From DASVRA01 sp036388855 (lineage in GTDB: Bacteria; Pseudomonadota; Alphaproteobacteria; Caulobacterales; Caulobacteraceae), in NCBI GenBank assembly GCA_036388855.1, contig DASVRA010000023.1:18371-82370 (forward strand): a stretch of 64,000 bases of DNA, written 5' to 3'. Under the pieces are notes generated by a model, which made no database searches, was not told where the DNA came from, and saw only the letters and a program-made list of their open reading frames with translations. Of this stretch, positions 31,306 to 38,954 are shown one piece after another (position 1 is the first letter of the stretch; each line of letters begins with the position of its first letter). A program made the translations under genes and the position numbers.

Positions 31306-32409
31306 ATGGATATGGACTCGCTGCGCGCGGCGCTGCTGGCTTGGTACGACGTGAACGCGCGTGAGCTGCCCTGGCGCGTCGGCCCCGCCCGGCGGCGGGC
31401 CGGGGTGACACCTGATCCTTACAGGGTGTGGCTGTCCGAGGTGATGCTGCAGCAGACCACCATCCCTCACGCAACCCGCTATTTCCACGACTTCACCCGC
31501 CGCTGGCCGGCGGTGCAGGACCTGGCCGGCGCGCCCGAAGCCGAGGTGATGGCCGCCTGGGCGGGCCTGGGCTACTATGCCCGCGCCCGCAACCTGCTCG
31601 CCTGCGCCCGTGCGGTGGCGCGCGTGCACGGCGGCCGCTTCCCCGACACCGAAGGGGCCCTGCGCGCGCTGCCGGGCCTAGGCCCCTACACCGCCGCCGC
31701 GGTGGCGGCGATCGCCTTTGATCGCCCAGCCAACGTGGTCGACGGCAACGTCGAGCGGGTAACGGCGCGCCTATTCGCGGTGGAGGCGCCGCTCCCTGCC
31801 GCCAAGCCGGAACTGCGGCGGCTGGCGGCGACGCTGGTAACGGACCAGCGGCCTGGCGACTGGGCGCAGTCGCTGATGGATCTCGGCGCTACCATCTGCC
31901 GCCCGAAGGCGCCGCTGTGCGAGCGCTGTCCTGTCGCAGCGCATTGCGCCGCCCGGGCGTCCAGGGAGCCGGACGCCTATCCCCGAAGGACGGCGAAGGC
32001 GGCTCGGCCCCACCGCGCGGGCTGCGTCTACGTGCTGACCAACCGAGGGGCGGTCGCGCTCGTGCGGCGTCCGGACAAGGGACTGCTCGGAGGCATGCTG
32101 GGCCTGCCCACGGGCGCGTGGGTGTCAGCGGCTGCCGAGCCCGCCCCGCCGTTAGGGGCCGACTGGATTGCGGCGGGGCGGGTGACCCACGTGTTCACCC
32201 ATTTCTCCCTGGATCTCGAAGTGCTGAGGGCCGAGGCGGAGACCCGCCTGCCCGCCCATCAGTGGCTGCCTGCGGCCGAAGCCCGGCTCGCCCTGCCCTC
32301 GGTATTCCGCAAGGCTCTGGACGTGGGGCTTCAACAGAAAAGTGTCGAAAACGCCGATGCGGGCCCCCTCGTGCGCGAGGCTCTAAGTTCCCGGTCCAGC
32401 GCCCGTTAG
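31306..32409 (+). CDS. mutY: A/G-specific adenine glycosylase MutY
   Basis: MutY removes adenine mispaired with 8-oxoguanine. The ATG at 31306 begins MDMDSLRAALLAWYDVNARE; a further ATG at 31312 is equally usable. The protein is 367 residues. The helix-hairpin-helix LPGLGPYTAAAVAAIAF and catalytic Asp in NVVDGNVERV (about residues 140-155) are present. The 4Fe-4S cluster motif is ICRPKAPLCERCPVAAHC with four cysteines in the expected spacing. The C-terminal part (about 235-367) is the NUDIX-like 8-oxoG-recognition domain (GAVALVRRPDKGLLGGML). Confidence 0.95.
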   Translation: MDMDSLRAALLAWYDVNARELPWRVGPARRRAGVTPDPYRVWLSEVMLQQTTIPHATRYFHDFTRRWPAVQDLAGAPEAEVMAAWAGLGYYARARNLLACARAVARVHGGRFPDTEGALRALPGLGPYTAAAVAAIAFDRPANVVDGNVERVTARLFAVEAPLPAAKPELRRLAATLVTDQRPGDWAQSLMDLGATICRPKAPLCERCPVAAHCAARASREPDAYPRRTAKAARPHRAGCVYVLTNRGAVALVRRPDKGLLGGMLGLPTGAWVSAAAEPAPPLGADWIAAGRVTHVFTHFSLDLEVLRAEAETRLPAHQWLPAAEARLALPSVFRKALDVGLQQKSVENADAGPLVREALSSRSSAR

Positions 32410-32480
32410 ACCTCGCGAACTTGGCTTTGACGCCGCTGACGAAGCCTGGCGCGCGAGCAAACAACTTCGCCCACTCGTCT

Positions 32481-33401
32481 TCAGGTCAACAGGCCTCGAA
32501 CGCCCGCCGCTGCGGACAGACGGGTACGCCGCCGCTCTTCCACCGCCACCAGGCCCACGCCGCCCATGGCCACGAGAGCGCCGGCCACCAATTGCCAGGT
32601 CAGCCGGTCGCCGAAGGCCGTCACTCCGATCAGGGCCGTGATCAGGGGCGTGGCCAGCAAATATGGCGTCACGCGCCCGGTCTCGCGCCGCTGCACCAGC
32701 CAGAACAAGAGCGCGGAGGCCCCCACGGTCGAGACCAGACCGGCAAAGGCCACGCAGGCCCAGACGAACCAGCTGGCTCGCCGCGCCGCCTCCGGCAGGC
32801 CAGGCTCAAGCGTGAACGACAAGGCGAGCAGCACCGGCGCCGCCACAAGCGAGGTGCAGCCTTGGATCTTCAGCGCCCGGACCTCCGGCAGCTTGCGCAC
32901 CAGCACGGTCGCGAAGGCCCAGAAGCTCGAGGCGATGGCGCCGATCACCACGGCGCCCAGGTCGGCCACCGTGTGCGGGTCCAGCGTCATGATCGCGCAG
33001 CCGACGAACGCCAGCGCCACGCCCGCCGCGGCCGACCGGCTCAGCCGCTCTCCGAGGATCAGCCAGGCGAACAGCACGGTGTAGGGCGCCCATAGCTGCA
33101 GCGTCACCCCGAACAGGCTGAGGTTCTCGATATGGGCGAAGGCGATGTAGAGCAGGCCGAAGTGCAACGGCCCCGCGCAGATCACCACCGGCAGGAAGAT
33201 GCGCCAGTTGGGGAACGGCGGCCGGATGAACGGGAACAGCAGGCCGAGCGCCAGCAGGAACCTGACTCCGCCCACGAATAGCGGCGGCAGCGCCTCGGTG
33301 GCGAACTTAGCGGCGGCGTTGTTGACGCCCCAGACCACGATGATGGTGACGATCGCCGCCCACTCCAGCGCAGACAGCCGCGAGTCGCTTGGGTGCTCCA
33401 T
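32481..33401 (-). CDS. EamA/DMT-family membrane transporter
   Basis: This is a 306-residue protein with about ten transmembrane helices and two EamA repeats. Motifs include IVVWGVNNAAAKFATEALPP in the first repeat, PYTVLFAWLILGERLSRSAAAGVALAFVGC ending repeat one, and a similar VTPYLLATPLITALIGVTAFGDRLTWQ in repeat two. The family exports amino acids and other metabolites, but the substrate is not predictable. It lies between mutY (convergent) and ssb on the same strand, 42 bases downstream of ssb. Confidence 0.88.
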   Translation of the reverse strand: MEHPSDSRLSALEWAAIVTIIVVWGVNNAAAKFATEALPPLFVGGVRFLLALGLLFPFIRPPFPNWRIFLPVVICAGPLHFGLLYIAFAHIENLSLFGVTLQLWAPYTVLFAWLILGERLSRSAAAGVALAFVGCAIMTLDPHTVADLGAVVIGAIASSFWAFATVLVRKLPEVRALKIQGCTSLVAAPVLLALSFTLEPGLPEAARRASWFVWACVAFAGLVSTVGASALLFWLVQRRETGRVTPYLLATPLITALIGVTAFGDRLTWQLVAGALVAMGGVGLVAVEERRRTRLSAAAGVRGLLT

Positions 33402-33443
33402 CCAGGGCCGTTAGCCGATGGCGGCGGCCCCCGCCACCCCGCC

Positions 33444-33911
33444 TCAGAACGGGATCTCGTCGTCCAGCGGGAAGTCTTCCTTGGGGCCGGAGGACTGGCT
33501 GCGGGGGCCGGGGGTGAAGCCGCCGCCGTAGTCGCCCGAGCCGCCGCCCGCGCCCTCGGCGCGGCCGTCGAGCATGGTCAGCTCGCCCCGGAACTTCTGC
33601 AGCACGATCTCGGTGGAGTATTTCTCCTGGCCGGAATTGTCGGTCCATTTGCGCGTCTGGATGGAGCCCTCGACATAGACCTTGGAGCCCTTGCGCAAGT
33701 AGCTCTCAGCCACGCGCACCAGGTTGTCGTTGAAGATAACCACCCGGTGCCACTCGGTCTTTTCCTTGCGCTCGCCGGAGCTCTTGTCGCGCCACTGCTC
33801 GGAGGTGGCGATGCGCAGGTTGGCGACACGATCGCCCGAGCTCAGGGAGCGGATTTCCGGGTCGGCTCCGAGGTTGCCGATCAGGATCACCTTGTTGACG
33901 CTGCCCGCCAT
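33444..33911 (-). CDS. ssb: Single-stranded DNA-binding protein
   Basis: SSB coats single-stranded DNA during replication, repair and recombination. The 155-residue protein starts MAGSVNKVILIGNLGADPEIR, with the OB fold to about 112. It then has a Gly-rich linker (GAGGGSGDYGGGFTPG) and the conserved acidic tip DFPLDDEIPF that recruits partner proteins. An alphaproteobacterial SOS box lies about 88 bases upstream, so it is probably damage-inducible. Confidence 0.96.
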   Translation of the reverse strand: MAGSVNKVILIGNLGADPEIRSLSSGDRVANLRIATSEQWRDKSSGERKEKTEWHRVVIFNDNLVRVAESYLRKGSKVYVEGSIQTRKWTDNSGQEKYSTEIVLQKFRGELTMLDGRAEGAGGGSGDYGGGFTPGPRSQSSGPKEDFPLDDEIPF

Positions 33912-33998
33912 CGTCGTCTCTCCCTTTGCGCCCGCGCTCCGGCGGGGCTTCCGATCACCCTAGCGGGCCTTCCGGGCCGCGCCAGCACCAACACTCTA

Positions 33999-34013
33999 GT
34001 TCTCGTTATGTTC
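33999..34013. promoter_or_regulatory. LexA (SOS) box upstream of ssb
   Basis: The direct repeat GTTC-N7-GTTC (GTTCTCGTTATGTTC) is an exact match to the alphaproteobacterial LexA operator. It is 88 bases upstream of the ssb start on the other strand and also lies downstream of hppA, so ssb is the likely target. Confidence 0.75.
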
Positions 34014-34025
34014 TTGTAAGCGCAT

Positions 34026-34058
34026 CGCCCGCGGCAAGGCAAGAGCCTGCCGCGGGCG
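34026..34058 (-). terminator. Terminator-like hairpin after hppA
   Basis: CGCCCGCGGCA with an inner GGC pairs with GCC and TGCCGCGGGCG around a 4-base loop and one bulged A. It begins about 10 bases downstream of the hppA stop at 34069. No long T-run follows, so it is a weak intrinsic terminator or attenuating stem. Confidence 0.45.
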
Positions 34059-34068
34059 TGCGTGTAGC

Positions 34069-36192
34069 TTAACCGATCCCGTGCGCCAGCACCGCGAGCA
34101 GCAGCAGCGCCACGATGTTGGTGATCTTGATCATCGGGTTCACGGCCGGGCCGGCGGTGTCCTTGTAGGGGTCGCCGACGGTGTCGCCGGTGACCGCCGC
34201 CTTGTGGGCCTCGGAGCCCTTGCCGCCATATTCGCCCTCTTCGATCAGCTTCTTGGCGTTGTCCCAGGCGCCGCCGCCCGAGGTCATCGAGATGGCGACG
34301 AACAGGCCGGTGACGATCACGCCCATCAGCATGGCGCCCAGCGCCGCGAAGGCCTCGGCCTTGCCGGCGATCAGGTTGATCACGAAGAACAGCACGATCG
34401 GCGAGACGACTGGCAGCAGCGACGGCACGATCATCTCCTTGATCGCCGCCTTGGTCAGGATGTCGACGGCGCGCGCGTAGTCGGGCTTGGCCTTGAATTC
34501 CATGATCCCGGGGATCTCGCGGAACTGGCGGCGGACTTCCTCGACCACGGCTCCGGCCGCGCGGCCGACAGCGGTCATCGACATGCCGCCGAACAGGAAC
34601 GGCAGCAGGCCGCCGAACAGCAGGCCAACCACGACATACGGATTTGAGAGGTCGAAGCGCACCTCGCCCAGGCCGGCGAAGTAGGGGAACTCCGCCCCGT
34701 TGGCCGAGAAGTAGCGCAGGTCTGAGGTGTAGGCGGCGAACAGCACCAGGGCGCCCAGACCCGCCGAGCCGATGGCGTAGCCCTTGGTCACCGCCTTGGT
34801 GGTGTTGCCGACCGCGTCAAGCGCGTCGGTGGAGACCCGCACTTCCTTGGGCAGCCCCGCCATCTCGGCGATGCCGCCGGCGTTGTCGGTGACCGGGCCG
34901 AAGGCGTCGAGCGCCACGATGAAGCCGGCCAGCGACAGCATGGTGGTGGTGGCGATGGCGATGCCGAACAGGCCCGCCAGGATGTAGGTGACGATGATGC
35001 CGACGATGATCACCAGCGCCGGCAGGGCGGTGGACTCCAGCGACACGGCCAGGCCCTGGATCACGTTGGTGCCGTGGCCGGCGACGGAGGCCCGGGCCAC
35101 AGACTTCACCGGGCGGAAGCCGGTGCCGGTGTAGTATTCGGTGATCATCACGATGGCGGCGGTGACCGCCAGGCCCACGACGCCGCACCAGAACAGGTCC
35201 ATCGCCTCAATGGTGCGCCCGCCCGCCGTGACCGCATCGGGCGCGATGTAGTTCACCACCGCCCAGACCGCCGCGATCGACAGCACGCCGGTGACGATCA
35301 GGCCGCGGTAGAGCGCGCCCATGATGTTCTGGCTCTTGCCGAGACGCACGAAAAAGGCGCCGATGATCGAGGTGACGATGCAGACGCCGCAGATGGCCAG
35401 GGGCAGCAGCATCATGTTGTCCACGGCGTCGGAGCCGCGGAAGAAGATCGCCGCCAGAACCATGGTGGCCACGGTGGTCACCGCGTAGGTCTCGAACAGG
35501 TCGGCGGCCATGCCGGCGCAGTCGCCAACGTTATCGCCGACGTTGTCGGCGATGGTGGCGGGGTTGCGGGGGTCGTCCTCGGGGATTCCGGCCTCGACCT
35601 TGCCGACCATGTCGCCGCCGACGTCCGCGCCCTTGGTGAAGATGCCGCCGCCGAGACGGGCGAAGATGGAGATCAGCGAGGCGCCGAAGCCCAGCGCCAC
35701 CAGGGAGTCGATGACCTCACGGCTGGTAATCTCCAGGCCCATGACTTCAGTTAGGATGAAGAAGTAGCCCGCCACCCCGATCAGGGCGAAGCCAGCCACC
35801 AGCATGCCGGTGATCGCGCCCGAGCGGAACGCCAGGCTGAGGCCCCGCGCCAGGCTTTCCGACGCGCCCTGGGCGGTGCGGACGTTGGCGCGCACCGAAA
35901 TCAGCATGCCGGCGAAGCCCGCCAGACCCGAGAGGATCGCGCCGATGGCGAAGCCGAGCGCAGGCCTCCAGCCGAGCAGCAGGAACACCGCGACCAGGAT
36001 CACCGCGCCGACCATGGCGATGGTGGTGTACTGGCGGCGCAGGTACGCCTGGGCGCCTTCCTGGATGGCGGCGGCGATCTCGCGCATCCGGTCGGTGCCG
36101 GTAGGCGCCTTCATCAGCGATCCGGTCTGGACCACGCCGTAGAGCACCGCCAGCAGGCCCGCGGCGATGACCAGGAGGAGTTGGAGACTCAT
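34069..36192 (-). CDS. hppA: Proton-pumping membrane pyrophosphatase, K+-independent type
   Basis: The enzyme hydrolyses inorganic pyrophosphate to pump protons out of the cytoplasm. The 707-residue protein starts at ATG 36192 (MSLQLLLVIAAGLLAVLYG). About 16 membrane helices are visible. The active-site motifs are GADVGGDMVGKVEAGIPEDD and DNVGDNVGDCAGMAADLFE, with a second acidic cluster in FKAKPDYARAVDI and DTVGDPYKDTAGPAVNP. The GNTTKA sequence has Lys where K+-dependent enzymes have Ala, which assigns it to the K+-independent group. It probably recovers energy from pyrophosphate made by biosynthesis. Confidence 0.96.
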   Translation of the reverse strand: MSLQLLLVIAAGLLAVLYGVVQTGSLMKAPTGTDRMREIAAAIQEGAQAYLRRQYTTIAMVGAVILVAVFLLLGWRPALGFAIGAILSGLAGFAGMLISVRANVRTAQGASESLARGLSLAFRSGAITGMLVAGFALIGVAGYFFILTEVMGLEITSREVIDSLVALGFGASLISIFARLGGGIFTKGADVGGDMVGKVEAGIPEDDPRNPATIADNVGDNVGDCAGMAADLFETYAVTTVATMVLAAIFFRGSDAVDNMMLLPLAICGVCIVTSIIGAFFVRLGKSQNIMGALYRGLIVTGVLSIAAVWAVVNYIAPDAVTAGGRTIEAMDLFWCGVVGLAVTAAIVMITEYYTGTGFRPVKSVARASVAGHGTNVIQGLAVSLESTALPALVIIVGIIVTYILAGLFGIAIATTTMLSLAGFIVALDAFGPVTDNAGGIAEMAGLPKEVRVSTDALDAVGNTTKAVTKGYAIGSAGLGALVLFAAYTSDLRYFSANGAEFPYFAGLGEVRFDLSNPYVVVGLLFGGLLPFLFGGMSMTAVGRAAGAVVEEVRRQFREIPGIMEFKAKPDYARAVDILTKAAIKEMIVPSLLPVVSPIVLFFVINLIAGKAEAFAALGAMLMGVIVTGLFVAISMTSGGGAWDNAKKLIEEGEYGGKGSEAHKAAVTGDTVGDPYKDTAGPAVNPMIKITNIVALLLLAVLAHGIG

Positions 36193-36368
36193 GTTGCGAA
36201 GCGCCCTTCGGGTTTGCGCGGATGGAGGACCGCCGGACGGAGGAACAGGGCGCACCGGCCCGCGCGCGATCTCGCGCCGGCAGGAGCCCCCCGGAAAAAG
36301 CGCGCTCCCTTTGCCAAATGCCGCGCCTGTGCGCAACCACGTCCGTTCTCCCGCTCAGGGAGAGGCGC

Positions 36369-36779
36369 CTAGGGATTGCGCACTTGCCGCTGCGGCTGGG
36401 CGCGCAGGACCTGGACGCCGGTGACCGCGCCCCGTCCGGCGATGCGGACCGATTCGGCCAGGATCACCGCGCGCAGCTTCGCCTCGTCCACCTTGTTGTT
36501 GTCGCCCGGCGGAGCCAGCCGGGTGCGGTGGGCGGCGCGCACCAGGGCGTCGCGGAAGTAAGGCTCCTTCTCGCGCAGCTTCTCCGCGTCGGCGCCTGGT
36601 GAGAGCGTCAGGCGCAGGTTGACATAGACGTAGTTGACCAGCCGCCCCTCAGACACCACCGGCAAGGGCAAGGGCGACATCAGCAGGGTCGGCGCCGCGC
36701 CGCTTTTTTCCGCCTTGCCCGAGGCGAAGGCGGGGCCGGAAAGCGCAACTGTTGCGGCGAGAATGGCGTGGCGAAGCAT
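36369..36779 (-). CDS. Small exported hypothetical protein
   Basis: The 136-residue protein begins with a signal peptide (MLRHAILAATVALSGPAFA) from the ATG at 36779; an in-frame ATG further up has no support. The mature domain has VNYVYVNLRLTLSPGADA then KEPYFRDALVRAAHR, resembling the C-terminal beta and helix pattern of FliL-like proteins. The match is weak and no flagellar genes are nearby. It lies at the end of the glyA-to-thiL minus run, 66 bases after thiL, and may be expressed with it. Confidence 0.65.
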   Translation of the reverse strand: MLRHAILAATVALSGPAFASGKAEKSGAAPTLLMSPLPLPVVSEGRLVNYVYVNLRLTLSPGADAEKLREKEPYFRDALVRAAHRTRLAPPGDNNKVDEAKLRAVILAESVRIAGRGAVTGVQVLRAQPQRQVRNP

Positions 36780-36845
36780 CAGACTGTGATGCCGCAGAAC
36801 GGTTAGCGTCGCGTTCACCCTCACAGGAGCTCTCGCTTGCCGAGG

Positions 36846-37922
36846 CTAGCTGTGACGCCAGCCGAGGCGGACAATGGATTGCGGCGCATCTCCGCGGAAG
36901 ACTTCAAGGCCCTGCCCGGCTTCTACCCTGCCGATCACGGTCAGCGGCGCGTCCGCGGGGGCGGCCCCGATCATCACGTGGGCGTCGCCGGCCGAGGCGG
37001 TGCAAACGACTTCGTAGTCGTCGCCCCCAGCCGCCAAGGCGCTCAGGGCGGTCGAGCGGTCCGGCTGCCGCTGGAGCCATCCCGCGGCGGCGGAGGAGAG
37101 CGGCAACATCTCGAGGTCCAGCCACAGGGCCACGCCGCTGGCGTCCGCAATGTGGCCGGCGTCGGCGAGCAGGCCGTCCGACACGTCGGTGGCCGCGCCC
37201 GCGTGGCGCCGCAGCGCTTCGCGCAGGTTCAGGCGCGGGCGGGGCAGGCGGTAGCGGCCGGCGAGCCGGTCGCGCTCCGCGTCCGGCAGATCATCCAGCT
37301 CCCCCCGCGCCGCCAGCAGGCCGAGCCAGCCGTCCCCGATCGTGCCGCTGACCAGGAGGAGGTCGCCCGGTCGCGCGCCGGAGCGCTTCACCGTCCGCCC
37401 CTCCGGCGCCCACCCCAGCGCCGCAACCGAGGCGGTGAAGGGACCGGGCGTGGAGGTGGTGTCCCCGCCGAACAGTTTCAGCCCGAACTCCGCCTGGTCC
37501 CGGGCGAGGCCCTCGGCGAACCGTTCGCGCACCTGCACGTCCCAGGTCCCGGGCCAGGAGATGGAGAGGAAGTAGCCGTAGGGCTCCGCCGCCTTGGCGG
37601 CGAGGTCGGAGAGGTTCACCCGCAGCAGCTTGCGCGCGACAAGGTCAGGCGGATCGCCGGGAAGGAAGTGGACGCCTTCGACGATGGCGTCGGTCGTGAC
37701 CACCAGCTCATGGCCAGGGCGGCTCGGGATCACCGCGGCGTCGTCGGAGAGGCCGAGGGCCTCGGGCGCGCTCTGGGTCAACGGGCGCAGCACCCTGGCG
37801 ATGAAGTCGAATTCGTCGAGATTTCCCGGCAGCCTCGCCTCCTCGTCATCCTGAGGAGCCCGCGTCAGCGGGCGTCTCGAAGGACGCACAGGCGGTGGCG
37901 CGTGGTTCGAGACGCGGCGCAT
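36846..37922 (-). CDS. thiL: Thiamine-monophosphate kinase
   Basis: ThiL phosphorylates thiamine monophosphate to the active diphosphate. It belongs to the AIR-synthase-like fold: DEFDFIARVLRPL at the start, GLSDDAAVIP with metal Asp, VEGVHFL, RVNLSDLAAKAAEPYGYFLS, then GGDTTSTPG and the C-terminal VCTASAGDAHVMIG region. The start is uncertain. The ATG at 37922 lies inside a palindromic repeat and adds a repeat-derived leader of about 30 residues. A CTG at 37832 has AGGAGG exactly five bases upstream and gives LPGNLDEFDFI, the family-like N-terminus, so CTG may be the true start. Confidence 0.93.
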   Translation of the reverse strand: MRRVSNHAPPPVRPSRRPLTRAPQDDEEARLPGNLDEFDFIARVLRPLTQSAPEALGLSDDAAVIPSRPGHELVVTTDAIVEGVHFLPGDPPDLVARKLLRVNLSDLAAKAAEPYGYFLSISWPGTWDVQVRERFAEGLARDQAEFGLKLFGGDTTSTPGPFTASVAALGWAPEGRTVKRSGARPGDLLLVSGTIGDGWLGLLAARGELDDLPDAERDRLAGRYRLPRPRLNLREALRRHAGAATDVSDGLLADAGHIADASGVALWLDLEMLPLSSAAAGWLQRQPDRSTALSALAAGGDDYEVVCTASAGDAHVMIGAAPADAPLTVIGRVEAGQGLEVFRGDAPQSIVRLGWRHS

Positions 37923-37945
37923 TCGCGCCGCTCCTCACCATGACG
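37844..37945. repeat. Palindromic repeat, family 2, at the thiL 5' end
   Basis: This is two inverted half-units: CGTCATCCTGAGGAGC...GTCTCGAAGGACGCAC, then GCGTGGTTCGAGACG...GCTCCTCACCATGACG. Each half is related to the other's reverse complement and has its own inner hairpin. The element fills most of the nusB-thiL junction and extends into the annotated thiL frame. The same half-units occur in reversed order in ribD at 41111-41224. It is REP or BIME-like in organisation. Confidence 0.85.
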
Positions 37946-37968
37946 AAAATTATTGGTCGGCAGAAGGG

Positions 37969-38493
37969 CTAAGGCCGCACGTCCCGCGCAACCACGTCGA
38001 GCGCGGCGTTGACGAAGCCGGGTTCGGGGCCGTCGAAGAAGGCGTTCGCGATCTCGACGTATTCGTCGATGGCCACTTCGGCCGGCGTGTCCAGGCGCAT
38101 CAGCTCGAAGGCCGCCGCGCGCAGGGTGGCGCGCAGGGTGGCGTCGATGCGTTCGAGCTTCCAGCCTTGGGCCAGGCGGCGGGCGACGGCGCGGTCCACC
38201 TCGGCCTGATCGGTCACGACCCCCCGGACCAACTCGGCGAAGAAGGCTTCGTCGGCGTGGGCCATTGGGGCGCCTTCGAGGTCGCGCTCGAAGCGATGCT
38301 CGGCGAATTCGCGGATCACCTGTTCGACGCCGGCGCCCGACAACTCCATCTGATACAGCGCCTGCACGGCGGCGAAACGGGCGACGGTGCGGGCGCGGCG
38401 GCCGGCGGAGGTGAGCGGACGCTCGGCCTGCTTGGCCTCGCCGGCCGCCTGCAGCTGCTCGAACGCCTCGGAGAGGGAGCGGGCCTCGGTCAA
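37969..38493 (-). CDS. nusB: Transcription antitermination factor NusB
   Basis: NusB acts with NusE and NusG in rRNA antitermination. The TTG at 38493 overlaps the ribH stop (TTGA) and gives 174 residues. The family motifs are present: ARFAAVQALYQMELSG, then YVEIANAFFDG and GFVNAALDVVARDVRP. The first roughly 40 residues form a charged, Ala/Glu-rich extension (SEAFEQLQAAGEAKQAERP) longer than in most NusB. The coupling to ribH is the common alphaproteobacterial ribH-nusB arrangement. A palindromic repeat separates it from thiL. Confidence 0.94.
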   Translation of the reverse strand: MTEARSLSEAFEQLQAAGEAKQAERPLTSAGRRARTVARFAAVQALYQMELSGAGVEQVIREFAEHRFERDLEGAPMAHADEAFFAELVRGVVTDQAEVDRAVARRLAQGWKLERIDATLRATLRAAAFELMRLDTPAEVAIDEYVEIANAFFDGPEPGFVNAALDVVARDVRP

Positions 38494-38954
38494 CGCAGGC
38501 CTCCGAGCAGGCGGCGGCGCAGGGCGATCATGTCCAGGCAGGCGCGGGCGGCCGCGCCGCCCTTGTCGCCTTCGGAGACGCGGGCGCGGGCCCAAGCCTG
38601 AGGGTCGTCCTCGACGGTGAGAATCCCGTTGCCGATGGCGAGCTTGCAGCTGACCGACAAGTCCATCAGGCCCCGCGCGGATTCGTTCGCCACGATATCG
38701 AAATGGTGGGTCTCGCCGCGGATCACGCAGCCCAGCGCTACGTAGCCGTCAAAGGCGACGCCGGCGGCGCGGTGGCCGGCGTCCTCGGCGAAGGCGATGG
38801 CGGCGGGGATCTCCAGCGCGCCCGGCACGCTGACCGTCTCGCAGTCGGCGCCGTAGGCGGTCAGCGCGTCGGTGGCGCCGCGGAGCAGTTCGTCGGCGAG
38901 GTCGCCATAGAAGCGGGCCTCGACGATCAGCACCCGCACCCGGTCCTCGATCAC
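38490..38954 (-). CDS. ribH: 6,7-dimethyl-8-ribityllumazine synthase
   Basis: RibH joins the ribityl-pyrimidine and a four-carbon unit to give lumazine, the riboflavin precursor. The 154-residue protein has the family motifs VPGALEIPAAIAFAED, YVALGCVIRGETHHFDIVANE (with the catalytic His pair) and ISNGILTVED-like IGNGILTVEDDPQA. The length is normal. It overlaps ribBX upstream (ATGA, 38951-38954) and nusB downstream (TTGA), so it is tightly coupled within the riboflavin run. Confidence 0.96.
   Translation of the reverse strand: MIEDRVRVLIVEARFYGDLADELLRGATDALTAYGADCETVSVPGALEIPAAIAFAEDAGHRAAGVAFDGYVALGCVIRGETHHFDIVANESARGLMDLSVSCKLAIGNGILTVEDDPQAWARARVSEGDKGGAAARACLDMIALRRRLLGGLR

Noticed and set aside
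34081..35767. Several long plus-strand open frames antisense to hppA
   Set aside because: They are mirror frames of a GC-rich membrane-protein gene. They have His/Gln/Gly-rich composition without family motifs or ribosome sites, while the minus strand encodes a complete pyrophosphatase.
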